This document shows, one piece after another, positions 1 to 6,959 of a stretch of DNA of 53,396 nt. Location of the stretch: assembly GCA_016932385.1 (NCBI GenBank), contig JAFGCY010000088.1:1-53396 (forward strand), written 5' to 3'. Within the stretch, counting starts at the first letter, position 1; every line of letters begins with the position of its first letter. The notes beneath the pieces were generated by a model. It was not told the origin of the DNA, searched no databases, and saw only the letters and a list, made by a program, of their open reading frames with translations. Position numbers and translations under genes: made by a program. Source of the stretch: a bacterium (GTDB taxonomy: Bacteria; 4484-113; JAFGCY01).

Positions 1-63
1 ATCAGCTATCCGCTGGTGGTCCTGATTACGCTGGGATTGATCTGGCTGTTCCGCGTGATCTGA
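1..63 (+). CDS. C-terminal fragment of a membrane protein
   Basis: Reading frame 1 is open from the window edge to a TGA at 61-63 and encodes about 20 residues that are almost all hydrophobic (ends IWLFRVI). This looks like the last membrane helix of a protein whose body lies to the left of the window. Too little is visible to name a family. The next gene on the same strand starts about 250 bases later after a repeat-rich spacer, so co-transcription is not evident. Confidence 0.45.
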   Translation: MSYPLVVLITLGLIWLFRVI

Positions 64-136
64 GATCAGGCTGCGCCCAGTGTAGAAGTGGCATCAAAGC
101 GTAGGGGCGTTCCGCCGTCACCGGGATTACGTGAAG

Positions 137-223
137 AAGTAAAAGTAGAAAGTGAAAGTAGAAAGTTCTGTGGGCGAATAGTGAGTTTGAAGTCACTTTC
201 ACTTTTACTTACCACTTTCACTT
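137..223. repeat. imperfect inverted repeat built from AAGTRAAAGTRG-like units
   Basis: Bases 137-166 consist of purine-rich units such as AAGTAAAAGTAGAAAGTGAA. Bases 191-223 carry pyrimidine-rich units (CACTTTCACTTTTACTT) that are largely their reverse complement. Each arm is itself internally repetitive. The spacer of about 24 bases contains the TAGTGAG stretch. The arms could pair into a long imperfect hairpin in RNA from either strand. It lies between the partial gene ending at 63 and the hydrolase gene at 312, and is clearly AT-richer than the coding DNA around it. Seen directly; function unknown. Confidence 0.6.
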
Positions 224-299
224 GTCCGAACGCAAGCACGGGGGCTTGCGCTGCTTGATAATGTCGCAGACGGAATGCTCGTGCTCCCTGGGAAGTGGC

Positions 300-305
300 T
301 ATAAT
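300..305 (+). promoter_or_regulatory. TATAAT -10 box, likely leaderless start
   Basis: A perfect TATAAT ends 6 bases before the ATG at 312. A transcript starting about 7 nt downstream of a -10 would begin at or next to the start codon. No Shine-Dalgarno sequence is present in the interval (CTCCCC). No convincing -35 hexamer was found 16-18 bases upstream. Confidence 0.5.
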
Positions 306-311
306 CTCCCC

Positions 312-1154
312 ATGCGAGCCTTGTTGTCGTTCATCGTCTTTTCGGCCGCGCTCTTGTTCAGCACGGCCTGTCCGCGTGCCGATCAGTCGCCGCCCAACAG
401 CGCCACCAGCATCCAGTCCAGCCAGACCGCCGCGGTCCAAATTCCGCGCGTGCCCGCGCTGGCCCCGGCCGGTGCCGACAGCCGCTACCTCACGACCCTG
501 GACGGCTGGCACGTCGCCGCCTGGTACTGGGCGCCCAAGACCGACAAAGCGCCGGGCGTGATCCTGGTGCACATGCGCGGAAAGGATAAATCGACCTGGG
601 GCACGCTGCCCGACAAGCTCGTCGACGAGGGCTACGCCGTGATCGCGATCGACCTGCGCGGCCACGGCGAGACGCTCAACCCGCAAGGGCAGAAAGTCCT
701 GCTCAACTCGCTGACCGAAGCCGACTACCAGGCGATGCTCAATGACATCGCCGCGGCCCACGCCGCGCTGGCCGCCGAGCAAAACGTCGACGGCGAGCGC
801 GTGGCGATTATCGGCGCCAGCATCGGCGCCAACCTGGGCATCATGTATGCCGCCGGCGACCGCCGCGTGCGGACCGTGGTGGCGCTGTCGCCGGGCCTCG
901 ACTACTTCGGGCTCAAGCCGGCGGACTACCTGGAGGGCTACGACGCCCGCGCGCTGTACCTGATCGCTTCCGAAGGTGACACGACCGCCTTCGAAAGCTG
1001 CCAAGCGCTGGAGAAACTGACCACCGCCGACCCGGTCAGCTTCCGCAAGTTCGAGGGCAAGGACCACGGCACCGACCTGCTGAAGAACCACGCCGGCCTC
1101 GACAATACGATCATCAGCGGCTGGCTGTTAAACCACCTGCCCCCGGTGCGGTAG
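312..1154 (+). CDS. alpha/beta-hydrolase lipoprotein
   Basis: The 280-residue product starts with a lipoprotein signal (about 15 hydrophobic residues, then the lipobox STAC with Cys20), so it should be anchored in the envelope. After a Ser/Thr/Gln-rich linker comes an alpha/beta-hydrolase domain. The strand before the elbow leads into GASIG with Ser170 as nucleophile, DLRGHGE is typical of strand and oxyanion-side sequence, Asp223 sits in SEGDTT and His252 in GKDHGTD, giving a plausible Ser-Asp-His triad. The substrate cannot be inferred; a carboxylesterase or dienelactone-hydrolase-like role is possible. The start at 312 is preferred to upstream in-frame starts because it gives a proper signal peptide and follows a TATAAT. 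The comEC-like gene begins 6 bases after the stop, suggesting an operon. Confidence 0.85.
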   Translation: MRALLSFIVFSAALLFSTACPRADQSPPNSATSIQSSQTAAVQIPRVPALAPAGADSRYLTTLDGWHVAAWYWAPKTDKAPGVILVHMRGKDKSTWGTLPDKLVDEGYAVIAIDLRGHGETLNPQGQKVLLNSLTEADYQAMLNDIAAAHAALAAEQNVDGERVAIIGASIGANLGIMYAAGDRRVRTVVALSPGLDYFGLKPADYLEGYDARALYLIASEGDTTAFESCQALEKLTTADPVSFRKFEGKDHGTDLLKNHAGLDNTIISGWLLNHLPPVR

Positions 1155-1160
1155 CCGGCC

Positions 1161-3464
1161 ATGTTCCGTTTTCTTCGCGAGCGCGTGTATGTCCAGGTCT
1201 TCATCGCGCTGGCGCTGGGCAGCGCGCTCGGGCACGTAAAGCCCCTGCCCCTCGAGCTGCTGCTGGGTGACGCGCTGTTGATCGGCCTGGTCCTGCTGCT
1301 CCTTGGCCTGCTGTGGTGGCACTGGCACGGACGGTCGGACTGGTGGGCAGCCCTGCCGGGCTTTCTCCTGATCACCGCGATCGGCATGGTCAACGTCTCG
1401 ATCGCGCTCGTCCTGCCCCTGACCGCCGGCCTGCGCGCTTACGACGGCGAAACCGCGACGCTCACCGGCCGGGTGATCTCGATCCCGAAGTACCAGCGCG
1501 GGCATCTGCGCTTCCTGCTGGCGGCTGAGCACGCCGAACTGGACGGCGCGGCGCGCGATGTGACGGGCACGTGCTATGTCTACCTGAAGGCCGAGGAGCC
1601 GGTGGAACTGTACTACAGCGACCGCGTCGAGCTGACCGCCGGCATCAGCGAGGTCCTGCCGCCCAAGAACCGCGGCCAGTTCGATTACCGGCGGTATCTT
1701 TTGATCCGCGGCACGGTGCTGACAGCCTACTCGCGGTCGCCGGAACAGCTTAGGCGGCTCAACCCGGCGCCGCCGCTCTGGGCCGGACTGTCGCGCCTGC
1801 GGGGCTGGCTGACGGACGGGCTCGCCGCCGGGCTGCCGGAGGACCTCGGCGAGCTGGCGGTCAGCGTGGTCTACGGCGACAAGATCACCGACCTGCCCGA
1901 GGAGATGGAGGAGCGCTTCCGCCGCGCCGGCCTGACTCACATCCTGGTGGCCTCGGGCACTCAGGTCAGCCTGCTGATCGTGCTCCTCGCCCTGCTCTGC
2001 TGGCGCCTGCCCGACGACTTCACCTGGCGCGGCCTGTTGTTGAACCTGCTGCAGTTCGCCGTGACCTTCGGCGTGGTCTTCATCTACGCCGCGGTCACCG
2101 GCCTGGAAACCTCGATCCTGCGCGCGCTGGTGATGGGTGTTTTAGTGATGGCGGGGCGGTTGGCCTACCGCCAGGTCGACGGCCTGACGACGCTGGCCCA
2201 GAGCGGGCTGATCCTGCTGGTCGTCAGCCCGTTGCAGCTGCTGGCGCCGGGCTTCCAGCTGAGCTTTATCGCCACCTTCGGGCTGATCTACCTGGCCGGC
2301 GTGGGCTTCCCGCTGGCGGCGCACCTCACCGGCTGGCGGCGCTGGACGGCGCAGACGCTGATCACCACCGGCGGGGCGCAGCTGTTCGTCGCGCCCGTGC
2401 TGGCGGCGCACTTCCACCAGCTCTCGCTGTGGGGGCTTTTTAGCAACCTGCTGGCGATCCCGCTGTCCTTCGCGCTATTGGCCGTGGGCGGCCTGGCCAG
2501 CCTGGGCCTGGGCTCGATCCCGCTGATCGGGCCGCTGATCACCTGGGTCGTCTGGGGGCTGACCTGGCTTCTAAACGGCGTGGCGACCGTGTTCGCGGCG
2601 CTGCCCGGCGGCAACCTGGCGGTGCCCAAGCCCCCCTGGTGGGCGATCGCGGCGCTCTACGGCGCGGTGTTCCTGGCCGGCGAGTGGCTGAAGCTGCGCG
2701 AACCGGCGGGGACCGCAACGCGGCGCTTAGTGCGCCTGGGGGTGCCGGCGCTGGCGGGCGGACTGCTTATCTGGCTGATGGCCTGGCTGGCCGTGCCAGC
2801 GCCAGAGCTGGCGGTACTCAACCTGCCGATGAGCGAGGGCTACATCTGGCGGCCGTATACGGGTCGGAGTATCGCGATCCTGCGCGCCAAGGGCCTGGAG
2901 CGCCAGCACAACGCCGACACCGTGCAATCCGCCCTGCGCGTGCGCGGCATCAATCGCTTAAGCGGCATCGTCTGGCTGGACGAACCCGCGCCGGAAATGC
3001 TGCCGGACTATCCGGCCCCGCTGTACCGGCCGGGCGATGCGGTGCCGGAGGACTGGGACCTGGCCTGGCTGGGCGGCGGCGATGAGCTTTGCGGCGCGCG
3101 GCTGGCGCTGGGTGAAAGCGAAGCCTGGGTGGTCTGGAGTGAGTTCGACGACAAGTCACTAGCTGAAGCGCAAGCCACGAAACTAATTCCACGATCTCAT
3201 AATGAAAACATCCTGATAGTTGTCAACGAACGCACCTACAATAAGCTGCCGGCCACGTTAAGTGAGACACTCTCGGCAACGCCACATAGACTTATCCTTC
3301 TGACTACAACCGAAACCAAGAACACAGCATCAAGCGACGCAACTTACAATACAGGACTTACGATCAAGCCTTGTACGCCATCTTCGTTCAGTTACTTTAA
3401 TCGCATGCGCTACTGCAATGGTGGCGAGCATCCTGGGTTACAAGTATCCGACGTGGCTGAATAG
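1161..3464 (+). CDS. comEC: ComEC/Rec2-family membrane protein with degenerate C-terminal domain
   Basis: ComEC forms the inner-membrane channel for single-stranded DNA uptake in transformation. This 767-residue protein has the family order: N-terminal helices, a DUF4131-like soluble domain (about residues 85-190, TATLTGRVISIP), then the polytopic competence core with HILVASGTQVSLL, matching the family HLxxxSGxH region, followed by many membrane helices up to about residue 545. The C-terminal part corresponds in position to the metallo-beta-lactamase-like domain (RVRGINRLSGIVWLDE) but lacks the HxHxDH metal motif, so it is probably not a nuclease. From about base 3155 the coding sequence becomes AT-rich, and the last ~100 residues look unlike the rest of the protein. 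The 3' end overlaps a convergent gene by 55 bases. The family call is firm; a working DNA-uptake role is an inference. Confidence 0.8.
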   Translation: MFRFLRERVYVQVFIALALGSALGHVKPLPLELLLGDALLIGLVLLLLGLLWWHWHGRSDWWAALPGFLLITAIGMVNVSIALVLPLTAGLRAYDGETATLTGRVISIPKYQRGHLRFLLAAEHAELDGAARDVTGTCYVYLKAEEPVELYYSDRVELTAGISEVLPPKNRGQFDYRRYLLIRGTVLTAYSRSPEQLRRLNPAPPLWAGLSRLRGWLTDGLAAGLPEDLGELAVSVVYGDKITDLPEEMEERFRRAGLTHILVASGTQVSLLIVLLALLCWRLPDDFTWRGLLLNLLQFAVTFGVVFIYAAVTGLETSILRALVMGVLVMAGRLAYRQVDGLTTLAQSGLILLVVSPLQLLAPGFQLSFIATFGLIYLAGVGFPLAAHLTGWRRWTAQTLITTGGAQLFVAPVLAAHFHQLSLWGLFSNLLAIPLSFALLAVGGLASLGLGSIPLIGPLITWVVWGLTWLLNGVATVFAALPGGNLAVPKPPWWAIAALYGAVFLAGEWLKLREPAGTATRRLVRLGVPALAGGLLIWLMAWLAVPAPELAVLNLPMSEGYIWRPYTGRSIAILRAKGLERQHNADTVQSALRVRGINRLSGIVWLDEPAPEMLPDYPAPLYRPGDAVPEDWDLAWLGGGDELCGARLALGESEAWVVWSEFDDKSLAEAQATKLIPRSHNENILIVVNERTYNKLPATLSETLSATPHRLILLTTTETKNTASSDATYNTGLTIKPCTPSSFSYFNRMRYCNGGEHPGLQVSDVAE

Positions 3465-4171
3465 CTCTCCCCATTGATCGTCACGGTCCACACTTCCCCA
3501 ACAGCATGAGCATAGCCATAAAACCGTCCATACTCGGGGGGAATCGGAACTTGCACCCACTTAGGCTGTTGCCAATCAGGGTCAACTTCTTCCCATTGCG
3601 TACCAGGTGGGCCATAAAGCGAGACTGGTTGACCCGAGCACTCTTGATAAAGCCAAAAGCCATTAGCGCCACCGACTTTCCAGTCCAGATCCCACTTCCC
3701 TTCCATAGTAGTGTTGAAGGAGATTATATCTGTGCTACCGGGGAAAAAACCTTCGTCATCCGTAATTACGAGATCGCCAATCTGGAATACCCAGTACTCG
3801 TTTTCAGATTGCGCCTCGGCAATAATCATTCCCTCCTCTGGATTCACACCATTGAAGTATCGCTTATTGGGATCGAGTTCATCATAGGGAATGTTTTCAT
3901 CACTTGGCAGTCTTAGAGCACACATCCTCAAAAGGTTACCTGAAGACGAGGGCGCTACGAGATAACATACGCCTTCGCGGTTAACACTCCAGCAACCGCT
4001 ATCAACTACCTCCTCATCTAAAACCCTTAGATACGTCCACTTCTTCGAATCTCCTCTACCACAGCATGCTTTCTTTTGTACTTCAGTTGCATCCGTGCTC
4101 ATGGATAAACCTGAACCCATCTCCGTTGAAACGAAGAATATTGTCAAAACAAATGTCAGTAATGCGCTCAT
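3410..4171 (-). CDS. hypothetical secreted Cys-containing protein
   Basis: This 253-residue product begins with a short hydrophobic segment (LLTFVLTIFFVS), consistent with a signal peptide or anchor. The mature part is polar, with many Trp, Tyr and Asp residues and about nine Cys (ACCGRG near the N-terminus, CNPGC near the C-terminus), as in extracellular proteins with disulfides. No known domain was recognised. Codon use and composition are AT-rich compared with its neighbours, which is the main sign of foreign origin. Its 3' end overlaps the end of the ComEC-like gene by 55 bases in convergent orientation. The gene may be real but expressed rarely; the ORF length in this composition makes chance unlikely. 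Confidence 0.55.
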   Translation of the reverse strand: MSALLTFVLTIFFVSTEMGSGLSMSTDATEVQKKACCGRGDSKKWTYLRVLDEEVVDSGCWSVNREGVCYLVAPSSSGNLLRMCALRLPSDENIPYDELDPNKRYFNGVNPEEGMIIAEAQSENEYWVFQIGDLVITDDEGFFPGSTDIISFNTTMEGKWDLDWKVGGANGFWLYQECSGQPVSLYGPPGTQWEEVDPDWQQPKWVQVPIPPEYGRFYGYAHAVGEVWTVTINGESYSATSDTCNPGCSPPLQ

Positions 4172-4290
4172 GTTAATTCCATTATATAATTCACAATACT
4201 ATTCTAACAACTGGAACTACATGAGCAGACGTTTGGAGAAGAAACGTGGCAAGTCTGGTCGGCCCGCCGACACAGATCTCTGATATAACA

Positions 4291-4542
4291 CTAAGCACCA
4301 TCTCTGCATGTGCAGTATGATTCACCGGATTCCTCATCCGGAATATCCCCTAGATCGCCACCTGTCACTGTCACCCAAATATCATGGCCGTCTTCAGTTA
4401 TATGAGCCCAACCGTTCTCATCGAAGTCCTCTGCATAGAGGTTATACAGGTCATAAGCGTACAGACCTTCTGTTATCACTACGATAGCTTCAGGATCATC
4501 TGCAAGTGCCAAAATCGGCCAAATAGCGATCAAAACAACCAC
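4291..4542 (-). CDS. small hypothetical secreted protein
   Basis: An 83-residue product from a GTG start, with a hydrophobic N-terminus ending in LALADD that looks like a signal peptidase I site after ALA. The mature peptide is short, acidic and aromatic (several Tyr and Asp) and ends in CTCRDGA, giving two Cys near the C-terminus. An in-frame CTG at 4581 would add the basic stretch KGKNTKN before the hydrophobic core, making a better signal peptide of 96 residues in total. A purine-rich GAAAGGAAAG lies there, so the true start is uncertain. It shares the AT-rich composition and the secreted, C-terminal-Cys style of the gene ending at 3410. No family recognised. Confidence 0.5.
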   Translation of the reverse strand: MVVLIAIWPILALADDPEAIVVITEGLYAYDLYNLYAEDFDENGWAHITEDGHDIWVTVTGGDLGDIPDEESGESYCTCRDGA

Positions 4543-4902
4543 TAAAACAAATACTATGTTCTTCGTGTTCTTTCCTTTCAGGACAGTTAGTTTATTAACT
4601 ATATCACGACTCGGGGGGATTGTCAGGGGCTGTCATACACTTTTTTCTATTCGAGGTTAATTACTTGATAATGGATTAATATGCAGATGACTATTGTCAC
4701 CTACACCAAGCTGTTTTAGACAGCACTTCATAATTCAACTGATTCTGGGATCCGTGATTGGCGGTGATACCTGCGTAGAATGAAAAGTTCAGCCTTATTG
4801 GCAGTGCTTAAATAAGGTGGCAATGCGGCAAATAGCCGCACCAAACCGCCTGGCTGGCGGATCGGAAGCTGGAAAAGTGAAGTTTGGTCGGCTGCGGTAA
4901 AG
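4543..4902. other. intergenic region between small secreted gene and rpsT
   Basis: No convincing gene is visible in these 360 bases. The left two thirds are AT-rich and belong to the composition island. The right part (from about 4820) returns to GC-rich sequence and contains two short hairpins that could end rpsT transcription. The upstream sequence of the small secreted gene, including its possible alternative CTG start, occupies the left edge. Confidence 0.5.
4824..4860 (-). terminator. tandem hairpins downstream of rpsT
   Basis: TGCGGC-AAATA-GCCGCA (4824-4840) and CCGCC-TGGCT-GGCGG (4846-4860) are two perfect short inverted repeats about 45-80 bases past the rpsT stop, read on the minus strand. 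Only a weak T-rich stretch follows. They are plausible transcription terminators, but short stems in GC-rich DNA can arise by chance. Confidence 0.4.
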
Positions 4903-5205
4903 CTACTCGGCGGCTTCGCCGGCGGGGGCGGCGGACTCGCTGAACTGCTTGTTGAAGGCGATCATCATCCGGCTGACCCGGCGTGAGGCGTTCTTGCGCT
5001 TGATGATGCCCCGCGTGGCCGTGCGGTGCAGGGTCTTGACGGCGTTATCCAGCGCGGCCTTGGCCGCCTGCCGGTCCTCGCCGCCCTCGATCGCCGCCCG
5101 GGCCTTCTTGATGGCGGTCTTCATTACCGACTTATAGTGCTGGTTGCGCTCGTGGTTGCGCTTGGTGATCAGCAATTGCTTCTTGGCTGTCTTGGTATTA
5201 GCCAC
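4903..5205 (-). CDS. rpsT: 30S ribosomal protein bS20
   Basis: The 100-residue basic protein starts MANTKTAKKQ and continues with KRNHERNQHYKS and the C-terminal region RTATRGIIKRKNASRRVSRM, all hallmarks of bS20, which binds 16S rRNA early in small-subunit assembly. Family length is about 85-95 residues; the extra here is an Ala/Glu-rich tail (SAAPAGEAAE). The start is GTG at 5205, preceded by AAGGAGAG with good spacing. A consensus sigma-70-type promoter lies just upstream. It is monocistronic, between the AT-rich island and a divergent lipoprotein gene. Confidence 0.97.
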   Translation of the reverse strand: MANTKTAKKQLLITKRNHERNQHYKSVMKTAIKKARAAIEGGEDRQAAKAALDNAVKTLHRTATRGIIKRKNASRRVSRMMIAFNKQFSESAAPAGEAAE

Positions 5206-5231
5206 ACATCTCTCCTTAATCGCGAACGAGT

Positions 5232-5259
5232 ATTATATCCTGCTTCGGAATCGTGTCAA
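5232..5259 (-). promoter_or_regulatory. consensus promoter of rpsT
   Basis: On the minus strand TTGACA (5254-5259) and TATAAT (5232-5237) are both perfect consensus hexamers separated by 16 bases. They lie 26 bases upstream of the GTG start at 5205, leaving room for a leader with the AAGGAGAG ribosome binding site. This is the clearest promoter in the window and shows that the housekeeping sigma factor uses the classical consensus. Confidence 0.85.
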
Positions 5260-5325
5260 TACACCGCCGGGATTCGCCGCCGAACGATAATCGGCGCCGG
5301 ACTCCCGCGCTGGCCCGATCCTCCC

Positions 5326-5331
5326 TATAAT
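5326..5331 (+). promoter_or_regulatory. TATAAT -10 box overlapping an upstream ATG
   Basis: A perfect TATAAT sits 10 bases before the ATG at 5342 and overlaps the alternative in-frame ATG at 5330. If it is the real -10, the transcript begins after 5330, so translation must start at 5342, with almost no leader. No Shine-Dalgarno sequence is seen. Confidence 0.5.
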
Positions 5332-5341
5332 GAGTATCCTC

Positions 5342-6181
5342 ATGTCCAGGCGTTTGACAACAAGTGGGCGCGCATGGCTGCTGCCGGCCCTCCTGGCCGG
5401 GCTGCTGGCGCTCACGGCGGGTTGCCCGCGGGGCGGCCAGCCTACGGGCAACGGCTCCGCCGTCTCTTCCAATCCTGCCCGGGACTCGATCACCGTCGAG
5501 CAGGACCAATATTACCTCAACGACCGGATCAAGGCCGAGTACCGCCTCGCCGACGTCCGCCCGCACTCGCAGGCCTGGATCGCGCTGGTACCGGCGGCGC
5601 TGGACAGCGAGCTCAGCGAGGACAACGAGGCGGCGCAGGTGGCCTACACGCACATCTTCGAGCCCTACCAGGGTGAAGTGCATTTCACCGCCAAGGAGCG
5701 CGGCACGTTCGTGTTGCGGTTGTTTCCCAGCAAGTCAGCCGGTACCAAGTGCGTGGCGGAATCCGCCGCGTTCAGGATCGGCCAGCCCAACGACGGCGCG
5801 CCCGCGCATCCCGATCCGCCATTCGTCACGCTTTCGGGCTCGGACCTGCCCGACGAGATCATCCTGCGGCCCGGCATGGTCATCGCCGCCTACTGGATGC
5901 TGGAGGATCCGCTCGGTGCAAACGCCTGGCTGGGCCTGGTACCCACCAGCTGCACTGCTAGCGACGCCGCCGCGAACCGGCAGGCGGCGCTGGAGGTGCA
6001 GTTACTCGACGGCAAGACGATGGCCGCCAACTACTTCTCGCTGACTCAGGAGGGCGCATTCCGATTCCGGCTGTTCTCCGCGCAGGACGAAACCGGCGAG
6101 TTGGTCTGCGAAAGCGAGGTGTTCACCGTCGCACGCTATGTCGAACCGGAGAAGCCAGCGGAGCCCGCACCCGAAAGCTAG
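5342..6181 (+). CDS. lipoprotein with two tandem repeat domains
   Basis: The 279-residue product has a basic N-terminus, a hydrophobic stretch and the lipobox LTAGC, so it is a predicted lipoprotein. After a short linker there are two related beta-rich units of about 110 residues. Both contain a WIALVPA/WLGLVPT strand, a run of small polar residues and a terminal strand, GTFVLRLF in the first and GAFRFRLF in the second. The pattern resembles immunoglobulin-like or SKICH-like beta sandwiches, but I cannot name a family. The start at 5342 is chosen over 5330 because the -10 box overlaps the latter. The stop overlaps the stop of the convergent methyltransferase gene. Confidence 0.75.
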   Translation: MSRRLTTSGRAWLLPALLAGLLALTAGCPRGGQPTGNGSAVSSNPARDSITVEQDQYYLNDRIKAEYRLADVRPHSQAWIALVPAALDSELSEDNEAAQVAYTHIFEPYQGEVHFTAKERGTFVLRLFPSKSAGTKCVAESAAFRIGQPNDGAPAHPDPPFVTLSGSDLPDEIILRPGMVIAAYWMLEDPLGANAWLGLVPTSCTASDAAANRQAALEVQLLDGKTMAANYFSLTQEGAFRFRLFSAQDETGELVCESEVFTVARYVEPEKPAEPAPES

Positions 6182-6816
6182 CCGACCAGCCTGGCGATGC
6201 CGAGTCCGTCGCGTATCGGATTGAGCACGTACTCCCAGTCCGGGCTATCGCTCAAATACTGGTTGAGCTTGCGCACGACCTTCGTGCCTTCGCTTTGGTC
6301 CTTGGCGTTGATCACATTGCCGTCGCGCAACATGTTGTCGACCAGCAGCAATCCGCCCGGCCGCAGCTTGCGCTTGATCGAGGGCAGCGCGTCGAGATAG
6401 CCTTCCTTGTCGATGTCCATGAAGATCAGGTCGATGCCGGGATCGGCGGCCTCCAGGGCCAGGGTGGACTCGCTGACCTGGAAGTCGCAGGTGCCCAGCA
6501 GGTTGGCCTTCTCCAGCCAGATCTTGGCCTCCTCGGACAGCTCGGCGTCCCAGACCGTGTGCACGACCTCGCCGCCGCCGTTGTCCCGAAGCGCCGCCGC
6601 GAAGTACCAGGTGGAATAACCGAACCCGCTGCCCATCTCGAAGACGCGCTTGGCGCCGGTCAGCCGCGTGAAGAAATACAGCCAGGCGCCGGTGGCCGGC
6701 CCGACGATCGGGAAGTTCTCGTTTTTGGCCCGCGCTTCCATCTTGCGCAGCACGGGATCGTCAAAGAGGGTCAGCTCCTTGATATACGTATACACGGCTT
6801 CTGGCCAACGTTCCAT
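6178..6816 (-). CDS. class I SAM-dependent O-methyltransferase
   Basis: The 212-residue protein fits the Methyltransf_3 (catechol/caffeoyl-CoA O-methyltransferase-like) family. It has the glycine-rich SAM motif VFEMGSGFGYSTW (about residues 54-66), an acidic residue after the second strand (VWDAE), the metal- and substrate-side motif LIFMDIDKEGY, and GGLLLVDNMLRDG. These enzymes use SAM and usually Mg2+ or Ca2+ to methylate hydroxyls of small aromatics or acyl-CoA-linked substrates; the substrate here is unknown. The start at 6816 (MERW) is preferred to the longer ORF because TATACT lies 7 bases upstream and the extra residues look non-coding. Cytoplasmic, monocistronic. Confidence 0.88.
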   Translation of the reverse strand: MERWPEAVYTYIKELTLFDDPVLRKMEARAKNENFPIVGPATGAWLYFFTRLTGAKRVFEMGSGFGYSTWYFAAALRDNGGGEVVHTVWDAELSEEAKIWLEKANLLGTCDFQVSESTLALEAADPGIDLIFMDIDKEGYLDALPSIKRKLRPGGLLLVDNMLRDGNVINAKDQSEGTKVVRKLNQYLSDSPDWEYVLNPIRDGLGIARLVG

Positions 6817-6823
6817 GCTAAAT

Positions 6824-6829
6824 AGTATA
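6824..6829 (-). promoter_or_regulatory. TATACT -10 box, likely leaderless start
   Basis: On the minus strand TATACT lies 7 bases before the ATG at 6816. The interval (ATTTAGC) has no Shine-Dalgarno sequence, so the transcript is likely leaderless. No clear -35 was found. Confidence 0.45.
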
Positions 6830-6906
6830 GCGAAGACCCCGGCGATCGAATCCTGCGCCAACGAAATCGCCGCTCCGCCCGCGCGACAATCCTAGCCACG
6901 GCGCTT

Positions 6907-6912
6907 TATAAT
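6907..6912 (+). promoter_or_regulatory. TATAAT -10 box
   Basis: TATAAT lies 47 bases upstream of the ATG at 6960. A weak -35 candidate GCGACA (6883-6888) is 18 bases upstream. The resulting leader contains AGGAG at 6949-6953, correctly spaced for the ATG. Confidence 0.5.
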
Positions 6913-6959
6913 ATTTTCAGGTTGTGATTCTACCTTCGGGATGACCGCAGGAGCGCACG

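Larger units (their letters stand above)
3155..4790. other. AT-rich island with altered composition
   Basis: Base composition drops visibly from the GC-rich style of the neighbours just after base 3150, inside the 3' end of the ComEC-like gene, and recovers near 4790 before rpsT. The island holds the last ~100 codons of the ComEC-like gene, two minus-strand genes for secreted proteins that I do not recognise, and a non-coding AT-rich stretch. No transposase, integrase, terminal repeats or tRNA border was seen. Horizontal acquisition is an inference from composition and unknown gene content. Confidence 0.6.

Noticed and set aside
137..223. CRISPR array.
   Set aside because: Units are too short, of variable spacing and inverted, and there are no spacers or cas genes.
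3410..4790. Mobile element or prophage remnant in the AT-rich island.
   Set aside because: No transposase, integrase, phage gene or terminal repeats were found; only composition supports transfer.
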